A DNA stretch of 64,000 nt from Tiliqua scincoides (Eukaryota > Chordata > Lepidosauria > Squamata > Scincidae). The notes beneath the pieces were generated by a model that saw only the letters and a list, made by a program, of their open reading frames with translations, was not told the DNA's origin and did no database searches. This document shows positions 22,189-32,812 of this stretch, one piece after another. Location of the stretch: positions 82,133,659 through 82,197,658 of the forward strand of contig NC_089822.1 in assembly GCF_035046505.1 (NCBI RefSeq), written 5' to 3'. How positions within the stretch are numbered: the first letter of the stretch is position 1; each line of letters starts with the position of its first letter. The translations under genes were made by a program, and so were the position numbers.

Positions 22189-22501
22189 CAGTGATCTTCA
22201 ATCTTTTTCATGCTACAACCCCAATAAATAAATATGGTATGAGACTGGGGACCCACCACTGAGCCTGCCTCCCACTCCATTTCCATCTGCCTCTTGTGTC
22301 TTCCCAACAACTCTGTCTTGTAGCAGCCTGAGAAAGGCAAGCCTTATGAGCTGCAGGGCAAGATAGCAATAAAAGGCTGTGCAAGATTATATCAAGAACT
22401 CAGTTTTGATAAGGCAGTACCATTATTGGATTGGCTCCAACCCCTCTCTTACACAGGACCACCACCTCAAAGCATCAAACCCCACAGGTTGAAAAACACC
22501 G
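22189..22501. mobile_element. hAT MITE with perfect 8-bp TSD
   Basis: The left end CAGTGATCTTCAATCTTTTT and the right end read inward, CGGTGTTTTTCAACCTGTGG, are degenerate TIRs. Perfect AACTAGAC duplications flank the element at 22,181-22,188 and 22,502-22,509. The 313-bp interior is non-coding. Confidence 0.88.
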
Positions 22502-22509
22502 AACTAGAC

Positions 22510-23580
22510 TATCTACCTGAATGATGCAGTTCTGTCCAGTCTAGGCCCCAAGTTACCCAAACTGTCTAGAATACTGACATCACTGGGTGATGCTTACTCA
22601 TCCCTCCCAGCCTAAAAATCACAGCTGCAGACAATTCAGTAATTAAGCTGTCCCTGTCCTCAACCTTGAAATTGTGATATCAGGAGCTTATCAGTTGGAG
22701 AAACTCTGGTAAGTGCTTGCACTCTCACAGCTCGTGTAGCACTTCAGACATGCAAAATGGAGTCAGACCCAACAAGATGGAAACCAACACAAAATGCATT
22801 CCTTCACACCACCTCTACCTACTTGGATCTACCAAAACTACTGGGCTCCCCCCCTCCCCCCCCATTTACACCTATAGGGATTTGCTCTCAGACCTGCTAA
22901 GAACTTCTGGGCTCAATCCCCTGGCTGTGCTCCTGAACCAACTCTGAATTCCACCACTTGGAGTAATCTGTTCTCTGGTTCTGTATATGTGTAGCAGAAC
23001 ATTTGAGTTCAAGAACTGGCAACCTCATCTTCATCCCCTCCTTCAGAAAAGTCAGTTTCAATTCTGGAGGTTGAGAGTCTGCACTGAAGTGTGGCATTTA
23101 GTGGAGATGCAAAAGTTTCACTGCCCCTGCCCAATCTTTCCCTGTTTCTCGTGTCTGTCTCCTTCCAGTTGAAGTACTGATTTGCCTAGTGCAGGGGACA
23201 GAAGAGGGAAAAAGAACAATGAGGAATGGACCTGTCATGCCTTAGCTTAGGGGCTGAGGCCAGTTCAGGTAGGTATAGGCAAGAAGCAAAGGGCCACAGA
23301 CAGAAGGAACAGTCACAGACAACCCAGGGTCAAGTTGCAGTCAAGCAGACACCTACATTGTAGTTAGGGGTTGGGTCAAGCCAAATCAAATCAAAGCTAG
23401 CTGTGTCTGCTATGTTATGCTAAGAGTTGTGCAGACTGCCTGTTGACCTGGAGAAAGAATTTCTGATGCGCCAGGACTTAGGGGTGCAGGGGGCAAGGTG
23501 CTGGAGGTAGGCTGCTGTGATATTCAGTTTGGGACACCCTCCCCCTTATGGAATGGGAGCAACTACCCTGTCTTCCACTG
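22510..23580. other. Unassigned DNA
   Basis: No coding or RNA gene recognised. Short C-runs occur near 22,849-22,862. The 23,220-23,480 stretch is rich in CAG and AGG-type words but forms no clear repeat unit. Confidence 0.45.
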
Positions 23581-23722
23581 GTTAGCAACCTTCAGTCTCG
23601 AAAGACTATGGTATAAGCCTACAGCACCTGGTATTCCCAGGTGGTCTCCCATCCAAGTACTAAACAGGCATGACCCTGCTTAGCTTCCAAGATCAGACGA
23701 GATTGGGCATGTGCAGGGTTGT
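23581..23722 (-). mobile_element. 5S rRNA-derived SINE, minus strand
   Basis: Read on the minus strand, the first ~108 bp match vertebrate 5S rRNA from about nucleotide 15: CCCTGCACATGCCCAATCTC, GAAGCTAAGCAGGGTC, GTACTTGGATGGGAGACC and GGTGCTGTAGGCTT. The internal pol III control region is therefore preserved. A non-5S tail follows, ATACCATAGTCTTTCGAGAC then TGAAGGTTGCTAACC, with an AGTCT-TTCG-AGACT hairpin. Differences from true 5S and the added tail mark a SINE rather than a 5S gene. Confidence 0.9.
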
Positions 23723-25070
23723 CTTCTTCTGAGTTGGTACTTATTCTGATTTCTGAGCTTGACCTACTCTTGTGCCTTTAACAGCCATTTGAGCTGCACA
23801 GGCCAGCCAGTGAAGGGGTCTGGACTTATCACCTGGTCATGTTTGCAGATGTTCAAGTTAAAGGAACAGAACCTGGCCAAAAGGTTCCTGAGAGAGGCAA
23901 CAGGGCCAGCTCAAGAGCTCCTGAGCAGACGCACCAAATGCTGCCCCCCTTATTGGGGGTGGGCCAGCTGTTATCACTTCTCATTTTACTCCATGCTTTC
24001 AAAAAGGAAGAGGTGAACAGCATGGGAGGGGAAGTGCAGGAGGCTCTTTCACACTTCCTCTATTGTTCTGTTCCCTTTTTCAAAGCCAGAGACTGGGAGA
24101 AGGAAGAAGAGCAGTGGCATGGAGGCAACTGCTAAAGCTGCCTGAGGTGACTACCTCAATTGACCTTGTGGATTGTTGAGCCCTGAGGAGGTCCCAGTGT
24201 CATCTTCTTGAGCTGTAGTAAATCTGTTCTTCAGTATTCTTCTCCCATGCTATAATGACATATAGCTCTCAAAACAGAAGATGTGCATAGGACAAGGTAG
24301 TCTTTGCTTGTTTACTCTTTTTCACATTGGGGGATCATATGCAGCAAAGAACAGCTCTATGAATCATGAAGGAGAGGGGTGATGCTCTCATCCTCTGGAG
24401 AGGAGAATGCTGGACTTGCCCAAATCCCTGCAGCAGCACAACAATTGGATTTAGATGAACCTTGCTGTCTTTGGTCAGCCTGTCTCTGTGAGGAGCTGGA
24501 GCAGAGCTTCTTGCCCTCCTTTAGATAAAAATATCTACAGTACAATTTAGGTTACAAAGACCTGGGTCCTGTTTGGTTGTTCTTTTCCTGCCAAGTGGCA
24601 ACTGAAGTCAGAGAGAGGCTTGTATATTATAGTTTGTATTTTACAAAGAGAATGTTAAGCCTGGATACTCCTTCTGAGCTCTTGGTGATTTATAGTGTGT
24701 TTTGCAGGCTTATTACTCAGTGTTCTCATAACATTTCTTCAAAGCACTGCTGGGGGGAAAGTCCCTAGGTTTCCTTGCTCATATTCACGGGGATTTCCTA
24801 AGAAGATAGAATGACAGAGGCATTTAGGGCACTTTGTCTCACTGAGAAACTTGGCAATATTTATAGAACTGTTATGTTTTTGCTAGACTATATCGTGCGG
24901 AGGGGGGGTGGTTTTCTAAGTCAGGGTGAGTGTGAATATTTGGCTAGCTTTCAGTGTTCGCTCCAAATTGGCTACTGTGTTTGGAAATGTTTTGAAGACG
25001 ACCTTTTTAACTTGGGAGGGGGAGGGATAATTATGACAGAAAGAGTATTGGGGTGATGTATAAGATCTAT
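23723..25070. other. Unassigned DNA
   Basis: No recognised gene or complete element. Frames of up to 98 residues near 23,839-24,135 have no domain. Confidence 0.45.
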
Positions 25071-25121
25071 TTTTCATATTTTTATACCATCCTTTCCCAA
25101 GGAGCTCAGGATGGTATAAAC

Positions 25122-25634
25122 CAGGGGTGGCCAACCTTTCAACTTTAGGGTTCCTGGACCTTTAACAATTGTGTGGAAGAGGGAATTTCAGCAGGTGCAG
25201 TCGGTCACCCAGTGGCATCACTGGGGGGGGGTGGTCCACAGTGAGTGAAACACATGGCAGAGTGACATCACTCCTGGTCACAATTTTTAAAATCACTGTA
25301 TTTTAAAATACCATCATGTTAGATATCATTTGATGTGTAATTTCCTGCAAAATGCAATGAAAAAAACCACGTTGAAATACCTCTATTCTATCAAAAGCTA
25401 TATAGCCAAAAAACCAGTGCATCACCATGACTGGCCAGGGAGTTGTCACAGCCACTGCATGGAAGGAGATCCATCATGGGGGTGATGTGTTGGCCTCCCG
25501 GACTGGATAATGAAAACCCTAGTGATGCCACTGCTGTTATCTCACAAATGACAAGCTGAACCTGCTGAAATTCCCTCCTTTACACAATTGTTAAAGGTTC
25601 AGGAGCCCTAAAGTTGAAAAGTTGGCCATCTTTG
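25122..25634. mobile_element. Non-autonomous hAT inside a SINE
   Basis: CAGGGGTGGCCAACCTTTCA at the left pairs with CAAAGATGGCCAACTTTTCA read inward from the right. The similarity extends about 80 bp (TTCCTGGACCTTTAACAATT with AATTGTTAAAGGTTCAGGAG). The 8-bp flanks GTATAAAC (25,114-25,121) and GTATACAC (25,635-25,642) match at 7 of 8 positions. A second TIR element is nested in it. Confidence 0.87.
25210..25533. mobile_element. TIR element nested inside the hAT
   Basis: The ends CAGTGGCATCACTGGGG and CCCTAGTGATGCCACTG are inverted repeats 324 bp apart. The interior shares the CATTTGATGTGTAATTTCC and AATGCAATGAAAAAA blocks with the element at 19,380-20,756. The flanking octamers CGGTCACC and CTGTTATC agree at 5 of 8 positions, the rest being C/T or G/T differences, which would fit an aged hAT duplication. 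Confidence 0.65.
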
Positions 25635-25830
25635 GTATACACAGTTCCTTCCCTCCTTTTGTCCTCACAACAACCCTGTGAGATAAGTTAGGCTGAGAAT
25701 CAATAACTAGCTCATCCAAGAAGCTTTGTGGCTGAACAGGGATTTGAACCTGGATCTTCCAGGTAGAAGCCCAACACTAGGATCACTACACCATCTTGAT
25801 TCTCCTAATATTCCTCCTCATACATCCTCA

Positions 25831-26160
25831 ACAACAGCAACAATAAGCCTTGCGGCACTCCCTTAGATGAACAGGTTTAGTATGTCTTCAACATTTCTGG
25901 ACCATGGTCACAAAATACACTGAATGAAGTGGGCTTTCAGCAACAACAGCTGATAATATCACAGCTGTTCATCTTTAAAGTGCCCCGAGACTCCTTGCTG
26001 TGTTTGCTGCAACAAACTAACCTGGTTAACCCCCTACCACCACTCTGTTGTACTTGATGTATAGTACAGCAACTGATGTACAAAACCTGTTACCAAATGA
26101 AAGTCTTACATGTTCAAGAGCAGATCTAATGAGCAAATTTAACAAGGTGTGGGATAAGCT
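25831..26160. other. Unassigned DNA
   Basis: No recognisable element or exon. Confidence 0.45.
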
Positions 26161-26162
26161 AA

Positions 26163-26275
26163 CACAAGCCTATGCAAGTCTTCTCAGAAGTAAGTTTCAC
26201 TGAGCTCAGTGGGTTGACTCCCAGGTAACTGTGTCCAGCAGAATTGCTTCTGAGTAACCCATAGGATTGTACTGT
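26163..26275. repeat. Palindromic short repeat copies
   Basis: ACAAGCCTATGCAAGTCTTC, CAGAAGTAAGTTTCACTGAG, TTGACTCCCAGGTAACTGTG and a second TTGCTTCTGAGTAACCCATA GGATTGT arm indicate one complete unit and one half unit of the ~90-bp family. Confidence 0.6.
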
Positions 26276-26649
26276 TGGTGATGTAAATCTCTTATTCACA
26301 TCAAGGAGGAAATACTCCATAAGGCACTCCTTGTGATGAGAAATTGCCCTGCTCATTTCAGCACACTGGGACTTTTGAGAAATCTCTGTTTCTTCCACTA
26401 AAGTCCCTTTTGGGACATCACCAGGAAATCGCAGTTTAACTGCTCACAGATGTGACCATGGTTACAACAGGGACTCTGAACATGTGTAATGTTGCTTGCA
26501 GCAGTGGCCCCTCCCTGGTCAAAGCTGCAACATTACACATCCATTGTCAACCCACAAAGAGAACATTTTTGCAAAACAGCCCTTTCTACTCATGGGGGGG
26601 GGGGAATGAGTGAGGCTGCCTATTCACAAGCAAGGAGCTGCTACAGGGA
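26276..26649. other. Unassigned DNA with a G-run
   Basis: No gene recognised. A G-run lies at about 26,595-26,604. Confidence 0.45.
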
Positions 26650-27078
26650 GACTGCAATCCTATATACCAGAGTTTCTTGCACGTTTAGCACCAGGATCCA
26701 CTTTTTAGAATGAGAATCTGTCAGGACCCACTGGAAGTGATGTCATGATGTCATCAAGCAGGAACATTTTTAACAGTCCTAGGCTGCAATCCTACCTACC
26801 CTTACCCTGGAGTAAGTCCCTTTTACTATCATTGTTAAAAGAATATACATAGTAGCATGTTAAAAGTACAGGTCTGTAACATTTCCCCTCACATACCATG
26901 GTAGCATCAAGTCTAATATATTAAAAATAAAATATTGAAATGAATGGGGATGCACCTGAAATTGTCTCCCAATCCACCTAGTGAGTCCTGACCCACAGTT
27001 TGAGAAACACTGCTATATATGCTTTCCTGGGAGTAAGTTCTGTGATACTTCTGAGTAGACGTGCATAAGACTGTACTC
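26650..27078. repeat. Palindromic short repeat interrupted by a hAT
   Basis: Left of the hAT the sequence reads ACTGCAATCCTATATA; right of it, TATATATGCTTTCCTGGGAG, TAAGTTCTGTGATACTTCTG AGTAGACGTGCATAAGACTG. Together these form one copy of the short family, split by the element at 26,668-27,012. Confidence 0.65.
26668..27012 (+). mobile_element. Non-autonomous hAT (GGACCCAC family)
   Basis: The copy has a decayed left end, CAGAGTTTCTTGCACG, and the right end CAGTTTGAGAAACACTG. The flanks CTATATAC (26,660-26,667) and CTATATAT (27,013-27,020) match at 7 of 8 positions. Its interior is collinear with the copy at 8009-8372, including the GTAGCATCAAGTCTAATATA block, and it keeps one CTGGAAGTGATGTCATGATG site. 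Confidence 0.85.
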
Positions 27079-27079
27079 A

Positions 27080-27855
27080 GAGTGGGGCAGGGGAAATGGT
27101 CATAGTTCTGTGACTGTAGGATCTTAGGAGGTGAAACTGTTTTTTCACCTCCTTGCATTGGGAGAAAATGTATTTAAAATAGTCATTAAAGATGCAGGAC
27201 TTTCCCACATGCCAGAATTTTCTGACCTTGAAAGAGACATAAAAGTTGCCTGAGAAAGATGAGGTCCACCTCCCTTGGCTTTCTTGGTAGTATTGAGAGC
27301 ACAATTTTCTAAAAATGTGGAAGCTTCCTAACTGGTTGCAATGGGCTTCTGTTCCAAATGCTTTTGGAGGCATTTCTCTATCTGATATGAGTGATGATCA
27401 TTCATCTGATCTGCCATACGTTACTGGTAGCAGTGTGGTTTCTAGCCTGTTGTGGCTTTTCTTTTTTTACCTTGGCAATATTTGTGTGGGGGTTAGGACA
27501 AACCGCATGCCATGCTGCTGACACTGACCCCTTAGCACAACGCAATCTGCCTTAAGCACATTAGAAGGAAGTTACGGATGGTGTGAGAGCAGCCATGGAA
27601 CGGTTGCAAGCATTTCATGGCCAGTAGCACGCGAAGTGCATGTCGGTCTGCATAGAAAACAGTAGCGGCAATGTAACCCTTCATTTTGGACTGCCAAAAT
27701 TATTTCTGCATCGCTGATGTTAAAGTGCTGGACGTTTTGAAAAAGGGCCACTAGATGGTGCCAATGGACCTTTGTTAAACAATGCAAAAGATTTGAAAGG
27801 AGGAAAGGAGGAGTTTTCAAGTTAGGAGGAACATTTGCAAACTGTTCTAATACTT
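27080..27855. other. Unassigned, apparently single-copy DNA
   Basis: No repeat family or coding domain recognised. The 27,540-27,840 part keeps several CpG dinucleotides, unusual for old transposon-derived DNA here. Confidence 0.4.
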
Positions 27856-27858
27856 TTA

Positions 27859-28012
27859 GGGCGCAATCCTAACCAATTTTCCAGCACCTAGGTAGGGGCG
27901 ATGCAGCTTTGAGGTAAAGGAACAAACATGCCCTTACCTTGAGGCGGCCTCCGTGACTGCACCCCATAGGTGCAACTATGTCAGTGCTAGAAATTTGGTG
28001 AGGATTTGGGCC
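27859..28012. mobile_element. Short TIR element, TNA-target family
   Basis: It starts GGGCGCAATCCTAACC and ends GAGGATTTGGGCC. The 3-bp flanks are TTA (27,856-27,858) and TGA (28,013-28,015). The interior keeps the family blocks GATGCAGCTTTGAGGTAAAG and CTTACCTTGAGGCGGCCTCC. Confidence 0.65.
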
Positions 28013-29111
28013 TGAGCCACTTACTTATATTTACGGTTTACTCCAATGAATGATACGGCGACACAGTCAGTTCTTAACTGGTTTGTTTCTTATGAATTTC
28101 AACATGTGTGCTGCATATTTTGGCGATTCAGAAACCCAAATAAATCCCTTGTCTGGCTTGTTTTATTTTTGTTTAAGTATGTCCCTAGCCCTGAAAGCCC
28201 AAACACAGGATTATCTTCTAATTATCTAATTTTTGCAAGTCTATCAGATTTCAGTTCTTGCATCTCTGATACTTGCTGAGAGTATACTACAGCAGCTTTC
28301 TCCAGAAGTGGGATGTGGTTTCTTTTGAGGTGCGTCCTGTTAATATCTTTGCTACAATCTGTGCTTTTCAGGATGGTGGTTAATTCTTTTCTTAGAAGTT
28401 CAAGCATTCATGTCTCCCTGGAAATTACATCGACTGCACTAGAAATTCAAATGTGAACGGATTGTCGTTATTCGGTGATGAGGAAAATGCACTTCGCGCA
28501 CAACTGTAGGCGTTCTGATCTTTATAATCACTGAACTTTGAAATATATTCAGGATTGTTTCTGGGGATGAGCTCACATATTCTACTTGTGCTGATATGTG
28601 GTTCAATCAGTTTACAGCCCCAGATGCTAGTTCAAAACACAGCCGCAAGGCAGTTAACTGGGGCAGATATGTAGGGGTTGTATCTTAGCAGCATGGAAAA
28701 AGCTTCATTGACAACCAGTTTATTTCTGGACACAAATTCTAGTGCTGGCTTTGACCTAAAAAGCCCTAAGGGGCTTTGGGACTTGAGAAGGGACTTGAGA
28801 AGGGATTGGCCCATCCTTGTCACAGCCTGAAACGTTCACATTGAGTGGCTAGTTGAGGGAAGTGATGACCTGACAAGAGGGATTCCACACTGCCCTGGAG
28901 CGACTTCAGTTGGCACTGTGATCCTACTCCCACTTGCTAAGAGTGAGTGGGAATAGAATCAGGTCAACAGGAAAGGTTTTCCCTTCAGCACTGCTGGAAG
29001 GAGAAGACCCCCTCCCCCAAGCCCAACCACAGATGCCTGCTTAGCTTGCCTGCCCACACCTACTTAGGATAGCAGCTAAGAGAGGTAGAATCACCTCTCC
29101 CCCTTCTCTTC
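28013..29111. other. Unassigned DNA, part possibly conserved
   Basis: The 28,020-28,560 part is AT-rich, has no transposon signature and keeps unusual CpGs (ATACGGCGACAC, TTCGCGCACAAC). It could be single-copy regulatory DNA, but the sequence alone cannot show this. The remainder shows nothing recognisable. Confidence 0.35.
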
Positions 29112-29720
29112 TCAGGCCATAGGCCCAGCTTCCTGTATCTCACAGCGGCCCACCAAATGCCCCAGGGAGCACACAAGACAACAAGAGACCTGCATCCTGG
29201 TGCCTTCCCTTGCATCTGGCATTCTGACGTAGCCCACTTCTAAAATCAGGAGGTTGCACATATACATCATGTATATACGGCTTGTAATCCGTGATGGACT
29301 TTTCCTCCAGAAATTTGTCCAATTCCCTTTTAAAGGCATCCAGACCAGATGCCCTCACCACATCCTGTGGTTAGGAATTCCACAGACTAACTACATGCTG
29401 AGTACAGAAATGTTTTCTTTGGTCTGTCCTAACTCTCCCAACACTCAAAATTTTGTGAATATCCCCTGGTTCTGGTGTTGTGTGAGAGGGAAAAGAGAAT
29501 CCATCCCCTACGTAATTTTGTATGTCTCAATCATGTCCCCCTCAGACGCATTTTTTCTGGACTGAAGAGCCCCAAATGCTGTAGCCTTTCCTCATAAGGG
29601 ATGTGCCCTAGCCCAGTAATCATGTTGGTCGCTCTCTTTTGCACTTTTTCCATTTCCACTATATCCTTTTGGAGATGTGGTGACCAGAACTGGACGCAAT
29701 ATTCCAGGTGTGGCCTTCAG
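29112..29720 (-). mobile_element. CR1 LINE 3' fragment, minus strand
   Basis: About 600 bp of CR1 3' end: 3' UTR (CAGCTTCCTGTATCTCACAG, CACCAAATGCCCCAGGGAGC) and the last ~140 codons of ORF2 (on the minus strand LDAFKRELDKFLEEKSI). It ends abruptly inside the RT thumb region at about 29,720. Several frame breaks show that it is older than the 14.5-kb copy. The terminal TTCTTATG repeat is missing at the 29,112 side. Confidence 0.9.
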
Positions 29721-30465
29721 CTGCTTTCAGCATAGTCTTCTTGCTCTGCACCAGTCTAGTTTCGAATGCTGGGCCTTTTAATTTGAAACAGGATATGGCT
29801 TGAGCAAGAAGGGTGCCCTGAGAGCAGCCAAAGTGAAGGGGAGGGCAGCAGGGATGTTGGCTTCTTCCTATTCACCTGGGGGGCTGGTGCACAGGGCCAG
29901 CCTTAGGAGCTCAGGGCCCAATGCAAACATTTTTGTGGTGGCCCCATTCCCACGACCCCCTACTCACCAGAATGAGTGGCAGTGGCAAACCCAGGCAAAG
30001 CGTGGCACTTGGAAGTAGGTGGCAGTGACATGATAATGTCACCATCAACTGCTTCAGGGGGGTTGATTTCGAGCCAATTGGACCAGGGGTGGGTAGGAGG
30101 GCCATCTTTTCCTATGTTTTGTCCATTGCATGTCTTTCAGTTCATTGAAAGACATGCAACATGGATAAAATCAGACATGCAAAAGAGGAATCGAAACCAG
30201 TGGGATCACTGGCCAGGTTTTTGCAAACAATGAGAAGGAAATTGACCGGAAAAGCAATTGTCGTTAGTGGGATTGCCCTACTGCTCAATTGCTCTCTTTT
30301 CTGGAAATCTTCCCATTAATTGCTGCATTTGATTTTATTTGGTCTTTTGCACATTGCAGAATTTTGCACAATAACATTTGTCTTGATTTTTAAGGCAATC
30401 CATTTAGTACACTCAAGCAAAAAGGGGGAGAATTAATTTTGGAGTTTTTCCAGATAATGAAATAA
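29721..30465. other. Unassigned DNA with a lone hAT-like end
   Basis: CAGGGCCAGCCTTAGGAGCT at about 29,891 resembles a hAT terminal repeat, but no matching second end or target duplication was found. Otherwise nothing recognisable. Confidence 0.35.
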
Positions 30466-30985
30466 GGGTGCAATCCTACCCTGCACTGGAACAGGCAAGC
30501 CAAGAGACTTGTGCTGTATTCAGCACAGGTTAGGGGCCAGAATCGGCTCAGCCAGAGGCAAGGGGAAACTGGGTCTCCCCAGACCTGTGCCACCTCCTGA
30601 GGTGGCACAAGTCTGTGGAGAGCAGAGCAGCTTCAAGCCTCTCTGACCTCCCCGGGAACGGGGGTTTGGATCCGGCTTAACTACCAGGTAACTACCTGAG
30701 GTAACTACCCCACCTCCTGCTCCCCACCAGCCCGCCCCCGGAGCTACCCACTGCCCACCCAGAAACGCCTCCCTCCTGCCTCCTCCCCACCCACCCCAGA
30801 GCCTTGTGTCAGTCCAGCTGGGCTGATGCAAGGCTTGATTCCTCCGTCAGCGCAAAGGCTTGTGTCAGCCTCTGCATGCCGGCGCGCCTCTGCGCATTGG
30901 GCTTGCTGACTCCTGAGGAGGTGCAAACGTGCCTTACGACACATTTGCAACCCTCCTGGACTGGAGCAAGGGATCTGCGCTGGCC
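30466..30985. mobile_element. Long GC-rich TIR element, right end lost
   Basis: It begins GGGTGCAATCCTACCCTGCA after a TAA. The interior is collinear with the complete copy at 46,028-46,606: a GGCAAG-CCAAGAG/GGAGG...CTTGTGCTG block, GGTGGCACAAGTC, and CAAACGTGCCTTACGACACA. The right terminus is not recognisable. Confidence 0.65.
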
Positions 30986-32279
30986 CAAGTGCGTCTCTGG
31001 GTTGTTCCCTAAATTAACTTTTTGGGTCTGCCCTCCTGATTTTCCATGGAGTTTAGGAACACGACTTGTTTCTGTGCATATAGCACGTAACCAACAATGT
31101 CACTTCATTGCGATGTTTCCCAATTAGAAGTTTTATTCACAAGACAGCATAAAACGATGAAAGGCTGCGCTGTGCAGCTCCAATTTTGCAGGGTTCAAAC
31201 AGAATGATGTGGTTTGTTTGTTCTTCTGCAAAGATCATTCTAGAAAATGAAGTAGAAGACTTCTTATTTCCACATGGAAAATGCCATTCAATGTAACTAC
31301 TGTACTCAATAAGGGGAATTGGGAAGGGAGAGTCCCATCCTTACCAAGAGAATAGCTTTGCAGGTTTCATGTCGTGCAAACACATTTCTCAGTTATATCC
31401 ATTTACATATTCTTTATTTATCTAGCAAATATACACCCCATTCCTCCCTTCAGAGACGTGTCCAAATTTAAACAAAATTATCAACTCAGTCAAAAGTGGT
31501 GGTCTGGATGTAACAGGGATTAATGTAGTCTTTTCCTTAGTCCCTTCTGCAAACACAGTGCAAGACCGAACAGTGCTTGGACAACATAATTTGACTGTTT
31601 GAACATGTTGAACACACATGTCGAAGCCTCCAGGTAGTCTAATGTCGTTGGGTTTGGAGAAATCTCTTATTTGTCCCATGGCAGAGCTGTGCTCCCTAGA
31701 AGTTTCAAAGTCACCTCTGTCTCTGCACTGGCCCTGTGCTGGGTCATCGGTGCACAATAAAGAGATGGAGAGATTCCATGTGCAGGTGAGACAACAGCAT
31801 TGAAATAAAAAGCTCTTGAAGCAGCTACCCTTGAGAACTGGTTTGAAGAACCTAAGCCTGGTCAGAGGATTCCTGAAGTGGTGGTTGTCATGAGACAGTT
31901 TCACAAAAACAGTATCAACTGGCATTAGTTCACGGTTTTAAAACTTGTTGTGCCATCAGTGAGCAGCCAGGTAGTGCTGGACCAAATGCAATGGTCAGTA
32001 CAATTTTGTGTGTGTGTGTGTGTGAAATACAGAGAGCAAAACCTTGAATGTATTCGTCAAAAGTCTACATATTCCCCAAAACTTCTTCATGAAATAGTAG
32101 TAACAGGCAGGAAATGGGTGCTGGTTGGTCCAGAATGCATTGCTCCTATTGGCTAGAATCACTCAATCAAACAGTGCTGTAGTAAATCAGAACTAAAAAA
32201 AGTGGCCAATGGAAGATAAGACTGTACTGTAATCACTTTCTCCCCGTTTTCCCCAGCTTCCACCTCCCTTCCCCCTTTC
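30986..32279. other. Unassigned DNA with one long orphan frame
   Basis: A 167-residue minus-strand frame (31,422-31,925) is the longest in the window not explained by a transposon. It is cysteine-rich but has no domain I recognise and no clear exon context, so I do not call it a gene. A (GT)9 tract lies at about 32,008-32,024. Confidence 0.4.
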
Positions 32280-32455
32280 TCTGTTGCCTTCCTTGGGTCT
32301 TTTTTATACTGTGAGCCCCTCTAGGATAGGCAATCACCTTTCCATTCTGTGTAAAGCATCCTGCACATGGACAATGCGATATAAATAACTGTAATCAACT
32401 GTAGTTGAAAAGCGGTATATAAATACTGTTAATAATTAATATAATAATCATGATA
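32280..32455 (+). repeat. L2-type LINE 3' tail
   Basis: The order TTTTTATACTGTGAGCCCCT, CTAGGATAGGCAATCACC, GTAGTTGAAAAGCGGTATAT and AAATACTGTTAATAATTAAT is the L2-clade 3' UTR pattern common in squamates. Only the tail is present. Confidence 0.7.
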
Positions 32456-32461
32456 ATCATG

Positions 32462-32812
32462 ATGGGCAGGAGGTCTGGTCTAGAGGGTAGAGCCTCCGTC
32501 TGCCTGAAGATAACATCCACAAGGTTGCCAGTTCGAGGCCACCGGCACCGTGCGACCTTGGAGCAGCTGACAAGCTGAAGCCAAGCTATTCCATCTGCTC
32601 TGAGCGTGGGAGGATGGAGGCCAGACTGTGAAGCCAGATCAGAATGAAACACCTTGAATGTAGTGGTTCTTGAAAGAAAGAACCTTCTTTCAAATTGTAA
32701 AAATCCCTATTTAATAAAGGATTTAAATAAAAGCCTGCCTATGTAAACCGCCTTGAATAAAGTCTTGAATCAAGACCAAGAAAGGCGGTATATAAATACC
32801 TGTTATTATTAT
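32462..32812 (+). mobile_element. tRNA-derived SINE with an L2-like tail
   Basis: The head has pol III boxes: an A-box-like TGGTCTAGAGG near 32,473 and a B-box AGTTCGAGGCC near 32,530. The ~150-bp body is unrelated to Sauria SINEs. The end, AACCGCCTTGAATAAAGTCT then AAGGCGGTATATAAATACCT and (TTA)n, resembles the L2-type tail just upstream at 32,410, so L2-type machinery probably mobilised it. Confidence 0.75.

Larger units (their letters stand above)
25075..25830 (-). mobile_element. Sauria-type SINE split by a hAT insertion
   Basis: Reverse-orientation SINE sequence lies on both sides of the hAT at 25,122-25,634. Its tail (TTTATACCATCCTTTCCCAA, GGAGCTCAGGATGGTATA) is left of the insertion. 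The body (TTTGTCCTCACAACAACCCT GTGAG) and the tRNA-like head are right of it. The B-box region reads GGTTCAAATCC on the minus strand, from 'GGATTTGAACC' near 25,741. Confidence 0.85.

Noticed and set aside
32462-32540. A functional tRNA gene
   Set aside because: A- and B-box-like motifs are present, but the cloverleaf arms do not pair properly, and the sequence continues into a SINE body and tail.
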